Below are positions 61,512 to 64,000 of a DNA stretch of 64,000 bases, in pieces; position 1 is the first letter of the stretch; each line of letters begins with the position of its first letter. The notes under the pieces are model-generated. The model was given only the letters and a program-made list of their open reading frames with translations, was not told where the DNA came from and did not search any database. The translations under genes were made by a program, and so were the position numbers. Source of the stretch: Bradyrhizobium tropiciagri (GTDB lineage: Bacteria > Pseudomonadota > Alphaproteobacteria > Rhizobiales > Xanthobacteraceae); contig NZ_JAFCKH010000008.1 of assembly GCF_018130505.1 (NCBI RefSeq), positions 357,161-421,160 of the forward strand. The letters are read 5' to 3'.

Positions 61512-64000
61512 ATGGCTACCTATACGCATACCGCAACAGCCGTTCCGTCCGGAATCGCCTGGTACAACGTCAGCATCAATACGGTTGTCCCGGTCACCCA
61601 GACCAGCACATCGATGGTTCTCATCAATTCGGATGGAACCCTGACGCGGATCATCGGCACGGGCTTTACATATAATGGGACCACGCCGACCGGCGGCACG
61701 ATCTCGGAAATCGATCGCATCAACTTCGACCAAACAGTCGTCCACGAGACCGTGACGGGCCTCAGTGCCTCACTGGTTGACGTGGTCACCTCGCCCAACA
61801 CCAAGTCCGCGTTCCATGTGATCTTCCAGAATGCCGATACGTTCACCGGCTTCGCGGGCGATGATTTCTTCGTCGGCGGCCCTGGAGGTGACGCCTTCGC
61901 CGGCGGCGGGGGGACCAACATGGTCTCCTACGACAACGCGCTGGCCGGCGTGCGCGCGGATCTTGTCAACGCGGCGAGCAATACGGGCGAGGCTGCAGGA
62001 GACACCTACAACAATATCCAGAATCTGACCGGTTCGGACTTCAACGATGTCCTGGTCGGGAATGGTGCCGTCAATGCGTTGACGGGCAACGGGGGGAACG
62101 ACTTCATCGTCGGCAATGGCGGCAACGACGTCATCGACGGCGGCGGTGGATTTGATACTGCGAGTTATCACACCGCAACCGCCGGCATAACAGCCATCAT
62201 GTCGGCGACCGCGACTGTGACTGGTGATGCCTCCGTTGGCAGCGACGTCCTCGTTAATGTCGAAATGATCCGTGGCAGCGCTTTTGCCGACAGCTACACT
62301 GTCACGTCGAGTTTCGATCCCAGTAAGGTCCAGGGCCTTTTGGAGTTCGAAGGGCTGGGCGGCAATGATGTCATAGTCGGCAACGGCTCTACTCGGGTTG
62401 CATATAGCGCAGCGACCGGCGGAGTGACCGTTGATCTTCTGACGGGTAACGCGCATTCCACCGCTGCGGGCGATGCAGCGGGGATCGGCGTCGACTCTTT
62501 TGCCGGATTGGTCGGCCCAGATCATATCAACGCTGTCAATGCGGTCCGCGGCTCGGATTTCGCCGACACGATTTCGGCCGCCGGCGCGCGTGGCTTTTTT
62601 CAGTTTTTCGGACAGGGCGGCAACGATACCCTCACAGGGTCGACAGAAGCGATCAACAATTTTGACTTCAATTTGGCCCGCTACGATGCTCCCAATGCAC
62701 CGGGGCTAGTGAACACCGGTGTGGTGATCGTACTCGACACGATCTCAACTGTTACCGACCAGCCCGGTGGTACAGCCGCCGGTACCGACACGTTGATCAA
62801 TATCGAACGAGTCAGAGGAACCGACCTCGCTGACAGCTTCACCGCAAATGCCGGATTCAACGGGCCGTACGGCAACTCCAACTTCTTCGAAGGCGGAGGT
62901 GGTAATGACACCATTATGGGCAATGGCCACACCTGGGCCCAGTACAGCAACGCGCTCTTTGAAGTGACGGTCAATCTCCAGACCGGCATCGGGCAGTCGA
63001 CCGCGCCCGGCGACGCGGCCAATGTCGGCGTCGACACCCTTAGCGGGGTGAACGGCGTACTCGGCTCGCGCTTCGATGACACCCTGATCGGCAGCGATGG
63101 CGCGCAGGCGGAGCAATTCTACGGCGATGCCGGCAAGGACAACATCAACGGCGGCGGCGGCCTGCTCGATCGGGTGGTCTATCGAGGCTCACCGTCGGGC
63201 GTCACGGTCAATCTCGCGACACACACCGCTTTGGACGGTTTCGGGACCACCGACACCATCACCAACATCGAAGGCGTGGTCGGAAGTGAATTCAACGACT
63301 GGATCACCGGTGACAACAACGACAACCGGCTCGTCGGCCAGAATGGCGACGACTATCTGGCCGGCGGCGCAGGCAACGACTTCCTCGTTGGCGATGACGG
63401 CGTCGACCTTTACGCCAATGCTTTCGGCACCTCGACGGCCTTCGATAGCGGCAACGACACGCTGGACGGCGGGGTTGGCGCCGACACGATGACCGGCGGC
63501 CTCGGCCGCGACACCTTCGTCTACGCTCCCGGCAGCGGGGCCGATATCGTCACCGACTTCGCGGGAGGAGTCGGCCTTGGCGACAGGATCAGCCTGGTCG
63601 GATTTGGCGGCATTCACAATGTCACCGACGCGCTAGCGTTCGCCAGCCAGGTCGGCTCCGACACCGTCTTCAACTTCGGCAACGGCGATACGCTCACGCT
63701 GCAGAACGTGACCAAAGCCAATCTCGTTGCCGACGATTTTGCCTTCGCACCGGTGACGCGCAGCGATTTCGACGGCAATTTCCACGACGACATCAACTGG
63801 GTCAACGACGACGGCAAGGCTTCGATCTGGGATAACGGCCAGATCGGCGGCGCGCACGTCATTGCCCCCGCCGGCACCATCTCCGGTGGCTGGCATGTCG
63901 TCGGCTCCGGCGATTTCGACGGCAACAACAAGAGCGACATGCTTCTGGTCAACGACAACGGCAAGGTATCCGTCTGGGATAACGGCCAGATCGGCGGCGC
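61512..64000 (+). CDS. Large secreted RTX/FG-GAP repeat protein, copy 2 (cut by the window end)
   Basis: 829 codons are visible from the ATG at 61512 (MATYTHTATAVPSGIAWYNV), with no stop before the end. Same order of parts as copy 1: N-terminal domain, RTX stretch (GNGGNDFIVGNGGNDVIDGG, NGDDYLAGGAGNDFL, GGVGADTMTGGLGRDTF) and the first one and a half FG-GAP units. Several substitutions distribute along the N-terminal and RTX parts, while the last 129 bases are identical to 60074-60202. No signal peptide; type I secretion is inferred from the RTX repeats. Confidence 0.88.
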   Translation, partial: MATYTHTATAVPSGIAWYNVSINTVVPVTQTSTSMVLINSDGTLTRIIGTGFTYNGTTPTGGTISEIDRINFDQTVVHETVTGLSASLVDVVTSPNTKSAFHVIFQNADTFTGFAGDDFFVGGPGGDAFAGGGGTNMVSYDNALAGVRADLVNAASNTGEAAGDTYNNIQNLTGSDFNDVLVGNGAVNALTGNGGNDFIVGNGGNDVIDGGGGFDTASYHTATAGITAIMSATATVTGDASVGSDVLVNVEMIRGSAFADSYTVTSSFDPSKVQGLLEFEGLGGNDVIVGNGSTRVAYSAATGGVTVDLLTGNAHSTAAGDAAGIGVDSFAGLVGPDHINAVNAVRGSDFADTISAAGARGFFQFFGQGGNDTLTGSTEAINNFDFNLARYDAPNAPGLVNTGVVIVLDTISTVTDQPGGTAAGTDTLINIERVRGTDLADSFTANAGFNGPYGNSNFFEGGGGNDTIMGNGHTWAQYSNALFEVTVNLQTGIGQSTAPGDAANVGVDTLSGVNGVLGSRFDDTLIGSDGAQAEQFYGDAGKDNINGGGGLLDRVVYRGSPSGVTVNLATHTALDGFGTTDTITNIEGVVGSEFNDWITGDNNDNRLVGQNGDDYLAGGAGNDFLVGDDGVDLYANAFGTSTAFDSGNDTLDGGVGADTMTGGLGRDTFVYAPGSGADIVTDFAGGVGLGDRISLVGFGGIHNVTDALAFASQVGSDTVFNFGNGDTLTLQNVTKANLVADDFAFAPVTRSDFDGNFHDDINWVNDDGKASIWDNGQIGGAHVIAPAGTISGGWHVVGSGDFDGNNKSDMLLVNDNGKVSVWDNGQIGG

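Overview
The window is chromosomal DNA of a high-GC alphaproteobacterium, most likely Bradyrhizobium or a close Nitrobacteraceae relative. Evidence is the codon and base use, the gene families (cox accessory genes, pca genes, several liv genes, DUF2778, DUF899) and the short palindromic intergenic elements typical of that genus. No rRNA, tRNA, CRISPR array, insertion sequence or phage was seen. Most of the window is housekeeping and metabolic core; the accessory part is the right end.

Layout. 1-6.5 kb (minus strand): 5' end of AMP nucleosidase, a membrane-anchored DUF2778 protein, DUF899, a GT39 and GT2-GtrA glycosyltransferase pair, two small envelope proteins. 6.6-8 kb: DUF72 and DUF488. 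8-12.8 kb: an amidase-TetR unit with two operator-like sites, a PhzF-like isomerase, a class III nucleotide cyclase. 12.9-16.6 kb: an ABC-2 efflux operon (permease, ATPase, lipoprotein adaptor, TetR) with a 26-bp palindrome at its head. 16.7-22 kb: DUF2000, a CMD-like and a DUF3224 gene, a Crp/Fnr regulator, a serine hydrolase, a TPR protein, a cysteine-rich secreted protein. 22.3-29.3 kb: a CO-dehydrogenase-type molybdoenzyme accessory cluster (coxG, coxS, coxM, coxD, coxE, a split XdhC, a MoeA/MocA fusion) without coxL. 29.5-32.1 kb: pcaB-pcaD-pcaC for protocatechuate breakdown. 33.3-38.5 kb: a complete livHMGFK branched-chain amino acid type ABC operon with a strong terminator. 38.5-41.8 kb: a P1 peptidase, a His-rich EF-hand protein, rpe, a 44-residue membrane peptide. 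41.8-44.1 kb: a metallophosphoesterase and a Ser/Thr kinase fused to a universal stress domain. 44.2-44.5 kb: a gene-free, hairpin-rich stretch that may encode a small RNA. 44.5-47.7 kb: TetR with a 45-residue upstream peptide, then a three-gene ExbB-type operon with an unusual partner. 48-50 kb: a NarL-type two-component system. 50.4-57.2 kb: purB, M20 amidohydrolase, DUF2235 membrane hydrolase, cytochrome b561, murI. 57.2-64 kb: two tandem paralogues of a large RTX/FG-GAP secreted protein, the second cut by the window end.

The most interesting signals are the ExbB-like motor operon (45.7-47.7 kb), the candidate structured RNA (about 44.24-44.38 kb), the kinase-USP fusion with its phosphoesterase, the cox cluster lacking its catalytic subunit, and the RTX duplication. 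The RTX copies share a 129-nt perfectly identical block although the rest of the genes has diverged.
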